Source: Flavobacterium gilvum (GTDB lineage Bacteria; Bacteroidota; Bacteroidia; Flavobacteriales; Flavobacteriaceae). Taken from it: a stretch of DNA of 64,000 nucleotides. Positions 33,188-43,062 of the stretch are shown piece by piece. Under the pieces are notes generated by a model. That model was not told the DNA's origin. It searched no databases and saw only the letters and a list, made by a program, of their open reading frames with translations. Position 1 is the first letter of the stretch. Every line of letters starts with the position of its first letter. The position numbers and the translations under genes are program-made. The DNA lies in assembly GCF_001761465.1 (NCBI RefSeq), contig NZ_CP017479.1, positions 3,968,001 through 4,032,000 of the forward strand, given 5' to 3'.

Positions 33188-33790
33188 ATGAATCTTTTTA
33201 AAAAATTATTTGGTACCAATGACCCTTCTTCAGATGAAGCAAGGGACGGTCGTTCTAACAAACCAAATTCAGATATTAATTCCCCTTTGGACGAACAATT
33301 TGTCTACAATTTTAAAAAAAACGGGGGTAAATTTTTATACTGTGAAAACGCCAATGAAGTAAAGGAACAATTTGAAAACATACTTGAAGAAAACGATTGG
33401 TTTGAATGTGAAGCTTTATGTTATGAACCTAAACTAATCTATTTACTGGAAGAAAACAAACTAACTTACGGTCAAAATATAAATCCTAAATTTTTATTGT
33501 CAAGTTGCGAAAATCTAGTTGCCGAAGAAGGTTCCATTTTATTTTCTTCAAATCAGATTAAACAAAAAAAACCAAATGATTTGCCTGCGAATATCATTAT
33601 CCTTGCCAAAACAAGTCAAATTGTTGAAGGAAAAAGCGATGGCCTTAGCGCAATAAGAAAAAAATACCTGACCGAATACCCCACCAATATCACAACAATA
33701 AAATATTTTGAAAAAGCAAAAGAGGAAGATTTCACCCAGTACGGAAGTTCTGCCAAGAATTTATATTTATTGCTTTTAGAAGATCTTTAA
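33188..33790 (+). CDS. LUD/LutC-like domain protein
   Basis: From MNLFKKLFG at 33188 the 200-residue protein resembles the LUD (LutC/YkgG) domain. It has FLLSSCENLVAEEGSILFSS (about 97-116), DLPANIIILAKTSQIVEGKS and a late SAKNLYLLLLEDL. LutC is part of an iron-sulfur lactate oxidase in other bacteria, but LutA and LutB are not next to it and no iron-sulfur motif is present. It is the first gene of a run into cdsA, psd and an acyl-CoA-binding protein. Its role is unknown. Confidence 0.75.
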   Translation: MNLFKKLFGTNDPSSDEARDGRSNKPNSDINSPLDEQFVYNFKKNGGKFLYCENANEVKEQFENILEENDWFECEALCYEPKLIYLLEENKLTYGQNINPKFLLSSCENLVAEEGSILFSSNQIKQKKPNDLPANIIILAKTSQIVEGKSDGLSAIRKKYLTEYPTNITTIKYFEKAKEEDFTQYGSSAKNLYLLLLEDL

Positions 33791-33792
33791 TA

Positions 33793-34644
33793 ATGAATGA
33801 AACACTAAAAAGATCAATATCGGGGGCACTTTACATTTTACTATTAATAGCTTCAATACAATACTCTATAGAAACTTTTTTTATTCTATTCGGAGTTTTT
33901 TTGTTGATAGCAGTAATGGAATTTTGTAATCTGGTCCATTTAAACAAAATTGCCCCAATAGCAATAGCCATTATATTTTATTTGCTTTTTTTTAAGATTG
34001 CAGTAGCCATAGAAGATGATGGCCTTTTTTATATTTTGCGTTACAGCAAAAACTTCGACTTGGCGGTACTTTTTTTATCTCTCATTGTATCATTAAAATG
34101 CATCATTTTTTTATTTGACAATAAAAACCTAACAGTAGATGCCTTTTCAAAATTTGCTTATCTGATAGGATACATTGTTTTACCTTTTATCATTATTACC
34201 AAAATTCCTTTCGGGATAAAAGGCTATAACCCAAACATTCTTATTAGTATTTTCATTTTAATATGGACCAATGACACCTTTGCCTATTTGGTAGGTAAAA
34301 CTTTTGGAAAACATAAATTATTCGAACGTATTTCTCCAAAAAAAACAATCGAAGGATTTTTGGGAGGTCTTGGATTTTCATTGATTGCCAGTTATTTTAT
34401 CTCAAAATATTTTTTAGAACTTCCTGAAAAAAACACTTACATCTGGATTATTATCGCCCTAATAGTAGGCATTTTTGGAACAATAGGAGACCTAGTTGAA
34501 TCCAAATTCAAAAGAATTTCAGAAAAAAAAGATAGCGGAAATATAATGCCCGGACACGGAGGCATTCTAGATCGACTGGATAGTGTTATCTTTGTAGCAC
34601 CAATAATTTTTTTATTTTATCAAATTTTAAGTTATGTTTCATAA
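33793..34644 (+). CDS. cdsA: Phosphatidate cytidylyltransferase
   Basis: CdsA makes CDP-diacylglycerol, the common precursor of membrane phospholipids. The 283-residue protein has about eight membrane segments. It carries the active-site region DTFAYLVGKTFGKHKLFERI then SPKKTIEG (about 160-187), and the CdsA signature GTIGDLVESKFKR with KDSGNIMPGHGGILDRLDS near 250-268. It starts two bases after the LUD gene and overlaps psd by 11 bases. Confidence 0.95.
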   Translation: MNETLKRSISGALYILLLIASIQYSIETFFILFGVFLLIAVMEFCNLVHLNKIAPIAIAIIFYLLFFKIAVAIEDDGLFYILRYSKNFDLAVLFLSLIVSLKCIIFLFDNKNLTVDAFSKFAYLIGYIVLPFIIITKIPFGIKGYNPNILISIFILIWTNDTFAYLVGKTFGKHKLFERISPKKTIEGFLGGLGFSLIASYFISKYFLELPEKNTYIWIIIALIVGIFGTIGDLVESKFKRISEKKDSGNIMPGHGGILDRLDSVIFVAPIIFLFYQILSYVS

Positions 34645-35287
34645 AGAAGGAACTCAAAGTATTTTATTAGGTACTTTTTTTACTGCCGTTGTTTGTTTAG
34701 TAGCAGACCATTTCATCCAGACAGAATGGATCAAAATGGCTATTGAAATAACAGCTTTATTGCTATTGATTATCATTTTGCAATTTTTTAGAAATCCAAA
34801 ACGAAAAGTGGAAATCAATGAAAACCACATACTTGCCCCAGTCGATGGAAAAGTTGTTGTTACAGAAGAGGTTTATGAATCTGAGTATTTTAAAGATAAA
34901 AGAATTCAGGTTTCCATATTCATGTCTCCTATCAACGTGCACGTTACTCGTTATGCAATAAGCGGAATCGTAAAATTTAGCAAATACCATCCAGGCAAAT
35001 TTTTGGTGGCTTGGCATCCAAAAGCCAGCGAAGAAAATGAAAGAACAACCATTGTAGTCGAGAATAATACTTTTGGCGCTATTTTATACCGCCAAATTGC
35101 TGGTGCACTGGCCAAACGTATAGTGAATTATGCGCAAGAAGGCATGCAGGTTGTACAAGGAACCGATGCTGGTTTTATTAAATTTGGTTCAAGAGTGGAT
35201 ATTTTTTTACCAATAGGTACTCCAATTAATGTGTCATTAAACCAAAAAGCAATTGGAGGAAAAACTATAATTGCAATTAAACCTTAA
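34634..35287 (+). CDS. psd: Phosphatidylserine decarboxylase family protein
   Basis: Psd converts phosphatidylserine to phosphatidylethanolamine. The 217-residue protein is of the short PSD-A type. It has two N-terminal membrane segments, LAPVDGKVVV, SIFMSPINVHVTRYAISG and HPKASEENERTTIVVEN. The self-cleavage site is Gly-Ser in KFGSRVDIFLP (about 183-193), where the new N-terminal serine becomes the pyruvoyl group. The cdsA overlap and the TAATG junction with the next gene imply coupled translation. Confidence 0.93.
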   Translation: MFHKEGTQSILLGTFFTAVVCLVADHFIQTEWIKMAIEITALLLLIIILQFFRNPKRKVEINENHILAPVDGKVVVTEEVYESEYFKDKRIQVSIFMSPINVHVTRYAISGIVKFSKYHPGKFLVAWHPKASEENERTTIVVENNTFGAILYRQIAGALAKRIVNYAQEGMQVVQGTDAGFIKFGSRVDIFLPIGTPINVSLNQKAIGGKTIIAIKP

Positions 35288-35553
35288 TGGCAGGAAAAGA
35301 TTTAGACAAACAATTTCAGGAAGCCGTAGAAATCGCTTCCACAATGACTCAGGCATCACTTCCTCAAGATGTTCAGCTACGTCTTTATGCTTTTTATAAG
35401 CACGCAACATTTGACAAAACCAAATTTACCATTTCAGACGATTCTGATATAAGAAATGCTTTTAAAACAAACGCCTGGATCCAAATAAGGCATCTTTCAA
35501 AAAAAGAGGCCAAACAACAATATATCGAACTTATTAATTCCTTAACAAAGTAA
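35287..35553 (+). CDS. Acyl-CoA-binding protein
   Basis: The 88-residue protein has the ACBP four-helix pattern. DLDKQFQEAVEIAS and LPQDVQLRLYAFYKHAT with the Tyr/Lys ligand positions are followed by AWIQIRHLSKKEAKQQYIEL. It would bind long-chain acyl-CoA in the cytoplasm. It starts on the last base of the psd stop codon, within a phospholipid synthesis run. ACBP is more familiar from eukaryotes but occurs in some bacteria. Confidence 0.88.
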   Translation: MAGKDLDKQFQEAVEIASTMTQASLPQDVQLRLYAFYKHATFDKTKFTISDDSDIRNAFKTNAWIQIRHLSKKEAKQQYIELINSLTK

Positions 35554-35566
35554 CTCTATTATTCTG

Positions 35567-36334
35567 ATGAAAAAAATAGTAGCACCTTTACTCTTTATTT
35601 CGGTTTTAATTTCATGTAATGACAAAAAATTGACCGAAGTTGTCGAAGTTCCGTTGCCAACAGTCCAAGAAAAAGTAAAAATTGGTAATCCTGATGATTT
35701 GAAAGCCAGTGGAGGAGCATTTCAATTGGAAAAACTACCTTTTGGATATGAAGCGTTGACTCCAAATTTATCGGCTTTAACATTAGAATCTCATTATAAA
35801 AACTATTTGTATTATACCAATAATCTAAACAAAGCATTAGTAGGAACTGGAAAAGAAAATCTCAGTATTGAAGATATCATTACCAATGTTGATATTACAA
35901 ATCCTGAAATTCGTAACAATGCTGGTGGATATTACAACCATACTTTATACTTTAAATGCATCGCACCAAATGCTGGAGGTGAGCCAATCGATACATTAGC
36001 TTCCAAAATCACCAAGGATTTTGGCTCTTTTTCCAATTTCAAGGCCGTATTTAAAGAGACCGCAAACAAACAATTTGGTTCAGGTTGGGTTTGGCTTGTA
36101 GTTGACAAAACCGGAGTACTTCAATTATCAACAACACAAGACCAAGACAATCCATTAATGACCAATGCCCCTGTTGTTGGATTTCACGGAATCCCAATTT
36201 TAGGAATAGATCTTTGGGAACACGCCTATTTTTTGGATTACCAATACAAAAAGAAAAAGTACATCGATGATTTTTTTAATATCGTAAATTGGGAAAAGGT
36301 AAACGAAAATTACAAAGCCACTTTCAAGAACTAA
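35567..36334 (+). CDS. Lipoprotein Fe/Mn superoxide dismutase
   Basis: The 255-residue protein begins with a lipoprotein signal (MKKIVAPLLFISVLISC), so it is membrane-anchored outside the cytoplasm. The dismutase domain keeps the metal ligands: His in LESHYKNYLYYTN, His in GGYYNHTLYF, and Asp and His in DLWEHAYFLDYQ. It also has QFGSGWVWLV. Fe versus Mn cannot be told. It would remove superoxide in the periplasm. It follows the acyl-CoA-binding gene by 13 bases and ends at a bidirectional terminator. Confidence 0.92.
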   Translation: MKKIVAPLLFISVLISCNDKKLTEVVEVPLPTVQEKVKIGNPDDLKASGGAFQLEKLPFGYEALTPNLSALTLESHYKNYLYYTNNLNKALVGTGKENLSIEDIITNVDITNPEIRNNAGGYYNHTLYFKCIAPNAGGEPIDTLASKITKDFGSFSNFKAVFKETANKQFGSGWVWLVVDKTGVLQLSTTQDQDNPLMTNAPVVGFHGIPILGIDLWEHAYFLDYQYKKKKYIDDFFNIVNWEKVNENYKATFKN

Positions 36335-36342
36335 AAGAATAA

Positions 36343-36373
36343 AAAAGCTGACATCACAAATGTCAGCTTTCTT
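36343..36373. terminator. Bidirectional terminator between sod and GH13 genes
   Basis: AAAGCTGACAT (36343-36353) pairs perfectly with ATGTCAGCTTT (36359-36369), with A-rich and T-rich flanks, between two convergent genes. Confidence 0.85.
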
Positions 36374-36391
36374 TTTATATTATTTTACCCT

Positions 36392-38266
36392 TTAATTCAA
36401 CTGGTAAATAAACGATTCCAGTGGATGTATTGTTACCGTAGCTTTACCTTCTCCATTATTTACAACTAACTGGGTACTGCTCTTTTGATAAATCTGATCC
36501 TTCAGAGTGTAACTACCATCTTTCAAATTCCATTTATTTATAATATCTGCCGGTATTTTTAATTCAAAAGTATTGGAAGCATCTGACGAAAAATTAGTAA
36601 TTACGATTAATTTTTGATTATCCGACCAACGTACAAAAGAATACAAATGATTGGGATCATAACCAAGTCCCGCATGACGGTTTACTTCTTGTAAATCTTG
36701 AAATTGCCCCATCACCCCTGAACTTTTCCCAGAAAAACTGAGTAATCTTTTATAAAAATCACGCAAATCTTTTTCGCTTTTCGATAATTTTCCTCCATCA
36801 AAAGCGCCATCATTCATCCATCGTTGATGATTTGGCACACCTACATAATCAAAAATTGATGTTCTGGAGTGAGAACCAAAACCTCCGTTTTCGTTACCTG
36901 CCTCCCCTACTTCCTGACCAAAATAAATCATAATGGGTGCCGAAGTGATCATAGCAGAAACGACCATCATTGGCTTCCCTTTTTCGGGAGAGCCTGCAAA
37001 CTCAGGACTTGCCAAACGTTGTTCATCGTGATTATCCAAAAACTTCAACATATGAATATCAATATCCTGCAAACCGCTTTGAATATAGGAAAGTCCATCT
37101 GGTGGCGTTTTTCCCTGAATGATATCTTTCAACTTATCATAAGTCTCAACTTTGTCATACAAATAATCCATTTTACCCAAATGAATATAATTGCGATATT
37201 CTTTTGGATTATAGACTTCGGCCATTAGGAAAGCATCAGGGTTTACATTTTTTATGGCAGAGTTCATATAACTCCAAAACTCATAGGGAACCATTTCAGC
37301 CATATCATATCGAAAACCATCAACTCCTTTGGCTGTCCAATACAACGCTATGTCCCTAAATTTAATCCATGAATTGGGTACATTTTTGTCTTTCCAGAAT
37401 TCAAAATGGTCTTTAGCGGAAAGCTTATCAAAACCAGCAGGCAATTCAGGAAAATCTTTGGTTCCATCGGGACGAATTCCATAATTTACCTTAACTGTTT
37501 CGTACCAATCGTTTTTATCCGGTTTTGCCATTCGCGATCCGTTTCCTGTCCATTTTGCGGGATTTTCATCAAACTTTCCATCAATAAGCGGATTACTTTC
37601 CCCGTTTAAAGGTTTGTCGCCATCAGGCAACTGAAAAGGCGTATTTGGAATATAATAAAAATTATTATCTCTTTTATATTCAACTGTAACATCGTCATCG
37701 GCACCAAAATCCTTAACTCCTTTCGGATTATTTTTTCCTTCATATTTACGGGCAATATGATTAGGAACAATATCAATAATCACTTTTAAATTTGCCTTGT
37801 GGGTTCTTTTTATCAAAGCTTCAAATTCCTCCAAACGTTTTGCCGGATTTACAGCCAAATCAGGGTTTACATTATAATAATCCTTCACAGCATAGGGAGA
37901 ACCGGCTCTTCCTTTTACTACTTCCGGATCATCATTCGAAACCCCTATCGCAGTATAATCCCTGATAACCGCATGATGAGGAACACCTGTGTACCAAATA
38001 TGTGTAACTCCTAAGTCTTTAATTTCGTGAAGTGCTTTATCTGTAAAATCATTAAATTTACCAACACCATTTTCCTCGATAGTTCCCCATGGTTTATTGG
38101 TTGTGTTTTTATTTCCAAACAATCGGGTAAAAACCTGATAAACTACTGCTTTATTTTCTGGAACAGATTCTTTATTTTGTACACTCATTTTTACATCTTT
38201 CGTTTTACATCCAGTGGCAATAAGCAAAATACTTATCCCTGCAATTATTATTTTTTTTGTAATCAT
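36392..38266 (-). CDS. GH13 alpha-amylase-family lipoprotein
   Basis: The 624-residue protein has a lipoprotein signal (lipobox ATGC at about residues 17-20) and a complete GH13 barrel. DIVPNHIAR is conserved region I. GFRYDMAEMVP carries the nucleophile Asp, FLMAEVYN the acid/base Glu, and FLDNHDEQRLAS the transition-state Asp. A beta-sandwich C domain follows. It probably cleaves starch-like or maltodextrin substrates at the cell surface or in the periplasm. There are no SusC/SusD genes beside it. Confidence 0.92.
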   Translation of the reverse strand: MITKKIIIAGISILLIATGCKTKDVKMSVQNKESVPENKAVVYQVFTRLFGNKNTTNKPWGTIEENGVGKFNDFTDKALHEIKDLGVTHIWYTGVPHHAVIRDYTAIGVSNDDPEVVKGRAGSPYAVKDYYNVNPDLAVNPAKRLEEFEALIKRTHKANLKVIIDIVPNHIARKYEGKNNPKGVKDFGADDDVTVEYKRDNNFYYIPNTPFQLPDGDKPLNGESNPLIDGKFDENPAKWTGNGSRMAKPDKNDWYETVKVNYGIRPDGTKDFPELPAGFDKLSAKDHFEFWKDKNVPNSWIKFRDIALYWTAKGVDGFRYDMAEMVPYEFWSYMNSAIKNVNPDAFLMAEVYNPKEYRNYIHLGKMDYLYDKVETYDKLKDIIQGKTPPDGLSYIQSGLQDIDIHMLKFLDNHDEQRLASPEFAGSPEKGKPMMVVSAMITSAPIMIYFGQEVGEAGNENGGFGSHSRTSIFDYVGVPNHQRWMNDGAFDGGKLSKSEKDLRDFYKRLLSFSGKSSGVMGQFQDLQEVNRHAGLGYDPNHLYSFVRWSDNQKLIVITNFSSDASNTFELKIPADIINKWNLKDGSYTLKDQIYQKSSTQLVVNNGEGKATVTIHPLESFIYQLN

Positions 38267-38552
38267 TTTTTTATATTTATAAAAAATTAAAAATATACAA
38301 CTGATTCTACAGCTACATTTAGTATCAATCCATAAATTTAATTCTTTTTCAAAAAAAACAATTGACCCGACAAGCCTATACTGGCTGATTTTCAGATTAA
38401 AACCTTACTACAACGTGATAGCCAATCTTTTTGTTCATAAAAATTTTTATCAAAAATAACCCTGATAATCCAATTGTAAACTATTATAAATAAATCCTAA
38501 TATTTAAAGGGTTTACTTCAATTTTCATAAATTTACAAAAAAATTAAGAACA

Positions 38553-40184
38553 TTGAAGAAATCTTTATATTTCATTACCTACTACTTAGTATTTCTTTGT
38601 GCGAATCTTGTTCTGGCACAGACTCCCAAAAAAATACATATTGAACAATCCGACTTTGCCGATGTTGATCAAGTTAAATTTCCAGACGCACTTTTACTTA
38701 CCGGAAATGTAAAAGTTAGCCATGATGGCGTTATATTAACCTGCAATAAAGCTTATTTTTTTCAGAAAGAAAATTACTTGAAAGCCTTTGGAAATGTACA
38801 ATTGGTACAGGGAGACACTTTGTATCTAAATAGTAATTATGCAGAATATAGTGGTCAATTGAAAAAAGCGTTTGCAACAGGAAATGCAGTCATGACTTCG
38901 CCAGATGCAACTTTGGCGACTGACACCATCAATTTTGACCGAAACGTTCAGGAAGTATTTTACAACACCAATGGAACCATTGTCAATAAAGACAATACAC
39001 TAAAAAGCAAATCGGGAAGATACTACGTAAACCAGAAAAAATTTCAATTCCTGACGGCCGTAACACTTACCAATAAATCATATGAAATCAAATCCAATCA
39101 TTTGGATTATTTCAGTAACTCTGGGCATTCCTATCTTTTTGGACCATCAACAATAACCAGTAAAACCAATTATATTTATACCGAAAAAGGATTCTATGAC
39201 ACCAAAAAAAATCTGGCTCACTTTCTGGACAAATCCTACATCAAGTATGATGACCGATTGATAAGAGGCGACAGTTTGTATTATGACCGAAATAAAGAGT
39301 TTGCTTCGGCTACACGGAATGTAAAAATAACCGACTCGATTAATCGCGGAGTTATTAGAGGCCATTATGCCGAAATGTACAAACTAAAAGACTCTATGTT
39401 TGTGACCAAAAGAGCCTTGGCAGTCAATTTTGTCGATAATGACTCGGTTTATATTCATGGAAAAAAGCTTATGGTTACCGGAAAAGAAGGCAACCGAATT
39501 ATTCGTGGATTTAACAATGTCCGATTTTACAAAACGGATATGAGCGGAAAATGTGATTCTATTCATTCAAGCACCAAATTAGGCTTGACAAAATTAATTG
39601 GAAACCCAATATTATGGAATGGCGAGAGCCAAATTACAGGTGATCTAATGCATCTCATCGCAGATAAAAAAACACAAAAACTGGATTCCCTCAAAGTGCT
39701 CAACAACACTTTTCTGGTCTCGAAAGACACGCTTGGAACTGGATATAACCAGACAAAAGGGCAAAACCTTTATGGGAAATTTAAAGATGGAAAACTGCAT
39801 GATGTCGACATTATAAAAAATACCGAGGTGATATATTACATGAGAAATGATGCCAAAGAACTCATTGGTATTAACAAAAATGTAAGCAGTAAAATCAATA
39901 TTCTGTTTGATAAAAACACAATAGAAACCATTACTTTTTTCAATAATGTGGATGGCGATATTTATCCCGAAGACGAATTACCTCCAAATGCGAGAACACT
40001 CAAAGGACTCAATTGGAGAGGAGACGAAAGAATAAAATCCAAAGACGATGTTTTTAGTAAAGAAGAAGACGAGGAGGAACTCAAAATCCAGGAAGCTACC
40101 ACAAAAGACAAAGCCAAGAAAGCTACTCCTATGAAAATTCGAAAAGAAACATTGAACTACGATAAGAAGAAGAAAAAGATTTAA
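38553..40184 (+). CDS. OstA/LptA-like organic solvent tolerance protein
   Basis: The 543-residue protein has a signal peptide (to about LVLAQ) and then the beta-jellyroll repeats of LptA/OstA. Repeated phrases such as DALLLTGNVKVSHDGVILTC and KAFGNVQLVQGDTLYLNSNY line up at about 30-residue intervals. Such proteins form the periplasmic bridge for lipopolysaccharide transport. The frame opens with TTG at 38553; no ATG lies near the signal peptide start. The C-terminus is a charged Lys/Glu-rich tail. Confidence 0.85.
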   Translation: MKKSLYFITYYLVFLCANLVLAQTPKKIHIEQSDFADVDQVKFPDALLLTGNVKVSHDGVILTCNKAYFFQKENYLKAFGNVQLVQGDTLYLNSNYAEYSGQLKKAFATGNAVMTSPDATLATDTINFDRNVQEVFYNTNGTIVNKDNTLKSKSGRYYVNQKKFQFLTAVTLTNKSYEIKSNHLDYFSNSGHSYLFGPSTITSKTNYIYTEKGFYDTKKNLAHFLDKSYIKYDDRLIRGDSLYYDRNKEFASATRNVKITDSINRGVIRGHYAEMYKLKDSMFVTKRALAVNFVDNDSVYIHGKKLMVTGKEGNRIIRGFNNVRFYKTDMSGKCDSIHSSTKLGLTKLIGNPILWNGESQITGDLMHLIADKKTQKLDSLKVLNNTFLVSKDTLGTGYNQTKGQNLYGKFKDGKLHDVDIIKNTEVIYYMRNDAKELIGINKNVSSKINILFDKNTIETITFFNNVDGDIYPEDELPPNARTLKGLNWRGDERIKSKDDVFSKEEDEEELKIQEATTKDKAKKATPMKIRKETLNYDKKKKKI

Positions 40185-40309
40185 GATTGCAGATTTTAGA
40201 TTTCAGAATGCAGATTTCAGAATGCAGATAGACAGCAGATTGCGATTAAACTATTAAACCTTTAAACGGTTATACAATTAAACCCATTAAACGATTAAAC
40301 CTTAAAAAA
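40185..40309. repeat. Degenerate short-word repeats between OstA-like and aminotransferase genes
   Basis: The spacer is made of imperfect copies of GCAGATTTCAGAAT followed by ATTAAACC-type words. Units vary in length and sequence, so it is not a CRISPR array. It has no coding content. Confidence 0.55.
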
Positions 40310-41491
40310 GTGAATCCCGATTTCCTAAAATACCAGGCACAAACTTCACCATATCCGTTGGGCATGGAAGTTTCACATGCAATTGGCTCTTATATTTTTG
40401 ATACTAATTACAAAAAATATTTAGATTTTGTTGCCGGCGTTTCAGCCTGTACACTTGGACACCAGAACAAAAGAGTAAATGATGCCATAAAGGAGCAATT
40501 GGACAAATATTCGCATGTTATGGTTTATGGCGAATATTCACAAAGCCCTGCTGTGCAATATTGCAAATTGATGGCTTCTCTCCTACCCGAACCATTGAAC
40601 AAAACCTATTTAGTCAATTCGGGTACTGAAGCAATTGAAGGCTCATTAAAATTAGCAAAAAGGGTTACCGGAAGAAGTCAGCTTATTTCGTGCCACAATG
40701 CCTATCACGGCAACACAATGGGATCGATGAGTGTAATGGGATTTGAGGAACGCAAACAGGCTTTTCGCCCATTGCTTCCCGACGTGGATTTTATAACTTT
40801 CAACAACGAAGCCGATTTACAAAAAATAACCACTAGAACTGCCGGAATCCTATTGGAAACCATTCAGGGAGGAGCCGGTTTTATTGAGCCTCATAATGAT
40901 TTCCTAAAAAAAGTACGCGCCAGATGCACCGAAGTAGGCGCCATGATGATACTCGACGAAATCCAACCGGGTTTTGGAAGAACTGGCAAACTTTTTGGGT
41001 TTCAAAATTATGATGTTGTACCAGACATCGTTGTTATGGGAAAAGGAATGGGGGGCGGAATGCCCGTGGGAGCTTTCACAGCTTCATCTGAAATGATGGA
41101 TTTATTGACAGAAAACCCAAAATTAGGACACATCACTACTTTTGGAGGACACCCTGTCATTGCGTCAGCCTGCCTGGCTACTTTGAAAGAATTAACTGAA
41201 ACCAGCCTCATGACAGATACTTTGGAGAAAGAAAAACTCTTCAGAACACTTTTGGTACATCCTTTGATTAAAGAAATTAGAGGAAGAGGTCTGATGCTCG
41301 CTGCCATGACGGCCAGCGCAGAAATCACAAATGAAGTGATTTTAAAATGTCAAGAGAGAGGTTTGATTCTATTTTGGTTACTTTTTGAAGGATGCGCCAT
41401 TAGAATAACACCACCACTTACAATTTCGGAAGAAGAAATTAAAGAAGGAAGTGCCATAATTCTTGAAGTAATGAATGAAATAATGATTTGA
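40310..41491 (+). CDS. Class III PLP-dependent aminotransferase
   Basis: The 393-residue enzyme has the fold-type I class III layout. YLDFVAGVSACTLGHQN is near the start, VNSGTEAIEGSLKLAKRVTG near 103, and HNAYHGNTMGSMSVMG near 129. ILDEIQPGFGRTG is near 212 and the PLP lysine is in VVMGKGMGGGMPVGAF. Relatives act on ornithine, acetylornithine, 4-aminobutyrate or other omega-amino groups; the exact substrate is not determined. The start is GTG at 40310. Confidence 0.88.
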   Translation: MNPDFLKYQAQTSPYPLGMEVSHAIGSYIFDTNYKKYLDFVAGVSACTLGHQNKRVNDAIKEQLDKYSHVMVYGEYSQSPAVQYCKLMASLLPEPLNKTYLVNSGTEAIEGSLKLAKRVTGRSQLISCHNAYHGNTMGSMSVMGFEERKQAFRPLLPDVDFITFNNEADLQKITTRTAGILLETIQGGAGFIEPHNDFLKKVRARCTEVGAMMILDEIQPGFGRTGKLFGFQNYDVVPDIVVMGKGMGGGMPVGAFTASSEMMDLLTENPKLGHITTFGGHPVIASACLATLKELTETSLMTDTLEKEKLFRTLLVHPLIKEIRGRGLMLAAMTASAEITNEVILKCQERGLILFWLLFEGCAIRITPPLTISEEEIKEGSAIILEVMNEIMI

Positions 41492-41664
41492 TATTGCTGA
41501 TTTAAGATTTTTGATTTTTGACCTTTAAAAATTGATATTGTAATTGACTATTTCCATTGACACTGAAATCTGTTAATTAAATTGTTCACAACAAATAGAA
41601 TTCTTCCTCATATCAACAATACGTTTTCCTAATTTTATTTTAGGATAATTTAAAAACACACAGT

Positions 41665-43062
41665 ATGCAATTAAGCAACGAAGAAGAAGAGTATAACTTA
41701 TCCCTATCCAAATTTGAGTCCATGTTGAAAACCAACAAAGTACTCTTTTTTGACTCCGAAGAATTTGAAGAAATAATTCTTCATTACCTCGATATGGGCA
41801 AGTCTACATTGGCCAAAAAAGCATTAAAACTAGCTCTGGAACAACATCCAAAATCCAGCGGACTTAAATTGGTTCAGGTTGAAATGCTTATTTACGACGA
41901 CAAACTCGAAATAGCCGAAAAACTATTGAATGAGTTATATGCTATAGAACCCACAAACGAAGAAATTTATATTCAAAAAGCGAATATTTGTTCCAAAAGA
42001 GATCAGCATGAAAAAGCAGTTGAAATGCTTAAGATTGCTCTGGAATACACAGACGATTATGCCGATGTTTACAACCTTATAGGCATGGAATACCTTTTTA
42101 TGGATAATCTTGAATTGGCCAAAGAAAGCTTCATTAAATGCCTTGAGGAAGACTTTGAAGATCAATCGGCTTTGTACAATGTAGTTTATTGTTTTGAATT
42201 TCTTGATCAAAACCAGGAAGCCATCGCTTATATAAACAAATACATTGACAAAAATCCTTATAGCGAAATTGCTTGGCATCAATTGGGGCGCTTGTACTAT
42301 GGGGTAAAAGAATACGAAAATGCCATACGCGCTTTTGACTACGCAACGCTTATCGACGAAGAATTTCTAGGTGCTTTTATGGAAAAAGCCAAAGCATTGG
42401 AACGTCTAAAAAAATATGATCTTGCCATTGAAAGCTATAACAGAACTATCGAATTGGACGATGCGACTTCCTATGCCTTGCTACGAATAGGAAAATGTTA
42501 TGAAAAATTGGGCAACAAAGTTTTGGCACTAAAATATTTCAACAAAACGGTGCATGAAGACCCGCTTCTAGACAAAGGCTGGATTGCGATTACCGATTTT
42601 TATGTTCGTCAAAAAAACTTCCAAAAAGCATTGTTTTTTGTCAACAAAGCTTTAGCTATCGACAATCAAAACAAATTGTACTGGAAACGATTTGCTGCCA
42701 TCAACAAACAAATGAACCTGTTTGAGGAAGCTGAATTTGGTTATAGAAAAGCGGTAGAATTTGGTGATTATCAACTCGACACTTGGTTGTTTTGGGTAGA
42801 TATTTTACAGTTTTTGGGAGAATTCGAAAGCGCTATTCAAACCCTATTGCAAGCCTCAGAATATTTCCCCGAAGAAAACGAAGTAGAATACCGTTTGGCA
42901 GGACTTTATTTCATGATTTCAGACAATATTAAAGCAAAATTTCATCTAAGTAATGCTTTGCGTTTGAATTATGACAATTACATTCTATTGGAAGATTTAT
43001 TTCCTGTCGTTTGGGAGAAAAAAATGGTTCGAAATTATATTGACAAACATAAAAAACAATAA
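41665..43062 (+). CDS. Tetratricopeptide-repeat protein
   Basis: The 465-residue protein is almost entirely TPR-like helices. Repeats are visible as AEKLLNELYAIEPTNEEIYI, ADVYNLIGMEYLFMDNLELA, AWHQLGRLYYGVKEYENAI and KALERLKKYDLAIESYNRTI. There is no signal peptide or membrane segment, so it is a cytoplasmic scaffold of unknown partner. Its stop codon overlaps the aroE start (TAATG), suggesting translational coupling. Confidence 0.9.
   Translation: MQLSNEEEEYNLSLSKFESMLKTNKVLFFDSEEFEEIILHYLDMGKSTLAKKALKLALEQHPKSSGLKLVQVEMLIYDDKLEIAEKLLNELYAIEPTNEEIYIQKANICSKRDQHEKAVEMLKIALEYTDDYADVYNLIGMEYLFMDNLELAKESFIKCLEEDFEDQSALYNVVYCFEFLDQNQEAIAYINKYIDKNPYSEIAWHQLGRLYYGVKEYENAIRAFDYATLIDEEFLGAFMEKAKALERLKKYDLAIESYNRTIELDDATSYALLRIGKCYEKLGNKVLALKYFNKTVHEDPLLDKGWIAITDFYVRQKNFQKALFFVNKALAIDNQNKLYWKRFAAINKQMNLFEEAEFGYRKAVEFGDYQLDTWLFWVDILQFLGEFESAIQTLLQASEYFPEENEVEYRLAGLYFMISDNIKAKFHLSNALRLNYDNYILLEDLFPVVWEKKMVRNYIDKHKKQ

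Noticed and set aside
40185..40309. Possible CRISPR-like array of GCAGATTTCAGAAT words
   Set aside because: Units are irregular in length and sequence, there are no spacers of constant size and no cas genes in the window.
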